Source: Artemisia argyi
Taxonomy: Eukaryota > Streptophyta > Magnoliopsida > Asterales > Asteraceae
Assembly: GCA_030686995.1 (NCBI GenBank)
Contig: CM060703.1
Span: forward strand, 5,389,001-5,453,000
Length of the DNA: 64,000 nucleotides
Reading direction: 5' to 3'
The notes under the pieces were generated by a model. That model did not search any database, had not been told where the DNA came from, and saw only the letters and a program-made list of their open reading frames with translations. Numbering within the stretch: position 1 is the stretch's first letter; every line of letters begins with the position of its first letter. Below are positions 61,504 to 64,000 of this stretch, piece by piece. The position numbers and the translations under genes were made by a program.

Positions 61504-63545
61504 ATGGCTGATCTCCAAAGATCAATCCCATCAATGGTGGATGGGTTGAACCTTGGCCAAAGAAAGATCCTATACTGTGCATTCAAGAGGCCCATTATTG
61601 AGGAAATTAGGGTTACTCACTTCAACCACTATGTGTGTGAGCACTCTGCTTATCATCATGGTGCAGCGAGTCGAACCCATACCATCATCGGTATGGCCCA
61701 TGATTATGTTGGTAGTAACAACATTAACCTTCTTAAGCCGAATGGGTATTTTGGTACACGTAAGAAGGTGAGATTTACTACAATTTAAACATTTACTGTT
61801 TTGTATACATTGCATATTCAAAAGTCTATTAATTATTCTTTTGCAGGGTGGTAAAGATCATCTAAAAACCAGACATTTATACACTCAGCTCTCTCCTATC
61901 ACACGATATCTTTTTCACAAGGATGATGAAATTTTTCTCAACTACTTGAATGACGATGGTCGATCCATTGAGCCTGCATGGTAGTTTATAATCTATGTGA
62001 ATTTTTATAAGTATATGATATTGTTTGAATTGGTTGTTATAACTGTTCAATTTTATTATTTTTTATTTATTTATTTTTTTTTGGGGGACAAAGGTTTATT
62101 CCAATCATCCCAATGGTTCTGGTAAACGGAAGTAAAGGAACAGGGACTGGACGGCGTTCGTTTATTCCAAATTACAATCCACGAGACATTATTGCTAACC
62201 TAAAACGCCTACTGAATGGTGAATCAGTGGTGCCTATGCATCCATGGTATAAAGGGTTCAAGGGAATTATTCAGAAAACAGCATCAAAGGATAATGAATA
62301 CACCACAATAGGAATTATGGAGAAAATAGAGGATGAGGATGAGGACGAGGACGAGAATGCTCTTAGTATCACTGAACTCCCAGTAGGGAGGTGGACTGAG
62401 GAATACACGAAATTTTTGATGGCCGCAGCTTCACAGGATGGGAAGGACCAAACACCTTTCATTGAGGTAAATTAACAAGTTTTAAAAATAGTTAATTAAC
62501 CCATATATTGTATTTTTATTTTATTATCTTTATATGGCATCCCCTTCTTCTTTTTGCAGTATTACACGAATCGCGGTTTTTCTGATACTGTGCATTTTGA
62601 AATTACCATGACTGAAGATCAGATGAACACAGCAAGACAAGAGGGGTTCTTGAATAAATTTAAACTGACAACTACATTAAGCACAGCTAACATGCGTCTG
62701 TTGGATGCAAATGGTGTAATAAAGAAGTATGCCACCCCTGAACAAAGTAAGTACGATATCCTTGAACAAAAAAAAATGATTTATGCTCTTACTTGGTTCA
62801 ATAACTGTTCATATTCTTTCTGTGTACGTACAGTTCTGGAGGATTTCTTTCACCTTCGTCTTGACTTTTATGAAAAGAGGAGGGTAAGTTGGATACTTTC
62901 ATTTCATGTCCTTGTTTATGAATGTGTACTAATCCAAATGTGGTATTGGCTAACAGACAGCTATGCTTCGCAAGCTCAAGAAAGCTTCATTACTACTGGA
63001 AAACAAAGTGAAGTATATCCGTTTAGTTCGTGACGGAAAGATTAAGCTGAGTGATCTTTTAAATAGAGAGTGCGATGAATTGTTTGCTGAGTTGAAAGAG
63101 AGAGGTTTGAAGAAAGAAACGGAAGTGGAGGAAGAGGTGGCAGCGGGAGAAGATAAACCGCAAGGAAATGCCAGCAAAACGGTTCCTGGAACAGAATATG
63201 ATTACTTGCTGTCTCTTGCCGGTGGATCATATACTTATGTGAACCTGCACAAGTTAGAGCAACAAAGGGATGCAAAGAAGAAAGAGTTTGATGAGCTCAC
63301 CAACACTCTTTCCAAGTCTTTATGGCTAAGAGATCTTGATGCTCTTGAACACCAACTTGATGTATGTGTAATGTTCTTTTTAAACTCCGTTTTTTCTTTA
63401 TGGGCTTCTTAATTAATGTTCTATATTTTGTATGTTGTGTTATTAGGAACAAGATAAAATAGATGCCAAAGATGAAGCCGAACGAAGGAAACAACTAGAA
63501 AAGGCTAGAGGACCTGCCAGAAAGCGCTGCCGTTTGATTAATTAG
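61504..63545 (+). CDS. truncated DNA topoisomerase II-like protein (copy 2), cleavage Tyr replaced by His
   Basis: Exons 61504-61767, 61847-61980, 62094-62466, 62560-62746, 62834-62883, 62957-63361 and 63447-63545 (all GT-AG) join into 1,512 nt, 503 residues plus stop, with no internal stop. It covers the winged-helix, tower and C-gate coiled-coil region of eukaryotic topoisomerase II (MADLQRSIPSMVDGLN, VGSNNINLLKPNGYFG, LSPITRYLFHKDD, PIIPMVLVNG). The N-terminal GHKL ATPase and TOPRIM domains are absent, and the C-terminus is short and ends RKRCRLIN. Residue 98, aligned with the DNA-linking Tyr after its conserved Arg, is His (CAT at 61874-61876), so strand cleavage should be impossible. Upstream codons (SKELILFS) are still in frame, so the ATG is an ancestral internal Met. 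It may be an expressed fragment or a recent pseudogene. Confidence 0.75.
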
Positions 63546-63658
63546 TTGTTATATTATTATTGTTACGTTTTTTAGGTTATGTAATCTAGTATTATTATTA
63601 GACAATTTCATTCCCGTTTGATTAATTAGTTTGGTGAAGTGTGACTTCTTGAGAGATT
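63546..63658. other. 3' flank of copy 2
   Basis: Contains a short duplicate of the 5'-UTR intron sequence (GGTTATGTAATCTAGTATTA and onward, compare 61411) and a second CGTTTGATTAATTAG near 63614-63628, so the stop region is partly repeated. Confidence 0.6.
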
Positions 63659-64000
63659 AATTTCTATCATTAATCTTACATTTTCCGTGCCCATGTGGTT
63701 TTTTATTCGAATAGCGCAATAAGTGTTGATGTAAATTTTTTTGCAGAAGTTTAAGTATTTATCAGGTTTGTTTGTCACCTAACTAAGAACAGGTGGCCAA
63801 CTTGCAACTTTCAGACTCAAAGATACAAATTAAAGGAATTCATTAGTTCCCTTGATCAGGAGTCTAGGTACAAGATTTTGTATGTACTAATGTAAGGAAC
63901 GCATTATCTTCTAAATTAAATCATATTTTAAATTTTAAGCTTGAACCAAATGTCAAGCAATTAACCTTTCCTTTTACGCACTAGTTTCCGAATGAACTTA
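63659..64000. repeat. duplicated segment downstream of copy 2
   Basis: Homologous to 40961-41220, with an insertion of about 70 bp near 63860-63950. The window ends inside it, which suggests that the tandem array continues to the right. Confidence 0.8.

Noticed and set aside
62747..62833. reading through the intron after PEQ as coding
   Set aside because: A GTAAGT donor and CAG acceptor give the conserved PEQ-ILEDFFHLR join. The open frame through the intron in copy 2 is chance.

Overview
The window reads as plant nuclear DNA from a large, transposon-rich eudicot genome. It is AT-rich, its genes have GT-AG introns, and it holds nested Ty3/gypsy LTR retrotransposons and a degenerate F-box gene. 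The style of that F-box protein, the Athila and Tekay-like elements and the repeats would suit a member of the daisy family (Asteraceae). That family call is my inference and is not proven by the sequence. Two composite blocks of LTR retrotransposon DNA (4677-40591 and 48835-60167) cover about 47 kb of the 64 kb.

Layout. 1-4671: intergenic DNA with a foldback MITE (1212-1460), a frame-broken F-box pseudogene (1953-3047), a 37-nt poly(A) run and a second, weaker MITE candidate. 4672-40596: one Tekay-type chromovirus (element 1; 3.5-kb LTRs, TSD GTATA) that was hit twice. A 16.7-kb Athila-type element (element A, 7053-23704, TSD ATTGT) lies inside its 5' LTR. A second Athila-type element (element B, 26361-32352, TSD GGTTG) lies between an extra coiled-coil ORF and gag. 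Element B has lost the second half of pol and most of its 3' LTR. 40597-48829: a frame-broken truncated DNA topoisomerase II copy, a degenerate minus-strand gene with a faint cystatin-like look, a 55-bp repeat pair with inverted ends, and a small two-exon minus-strand gene resembling the C-terminal half of ribosomal protein uS15. 48835-60167: a third Athila-type element (element C) on the minus strand (TSD TATTT). 61258-63545: a second truncated topoisomerase II copy whose seven coding exons splice into an open 503-codon frame. From 63659 to the end, the sequence repeats the region upstream of the first topoisomerase copy, so the locus is a tandem duplication that probably continues beyond the window.

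How the parts work together. None of the retroelements can encode its own full protein set: every gag-pol is broken by stops, frameshifts or deletion. Most nonsense codons look like C-to-T or G-to-A changes, as expected for methylated, silenced DNA. The topoisomerase copies lack the ATPase and TOPRIM parts and carry His where the DNA-cleaving Tyr should be. Copy 2 could still be a translated, cleavage-dead fragment with its own TATA box.

The most unusual structure is in the untranslated 3' regions of elements A and C. Both carry the same ordered set of small hairpins and repeated G-rich tracts between the pol stop and the 3' LTR, then a GNRA-type loop hairpin exactly at the LTR edge. Stems are kept by G-U changes between the two elements, although their LTRs otherwise look unrelated. 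This looks like a conserved RNA domain. Other points of note are an array of TGACG inverted pairs upstream of the TATA box of element B and a cluster of perfect hairpins in the LTR of element A.
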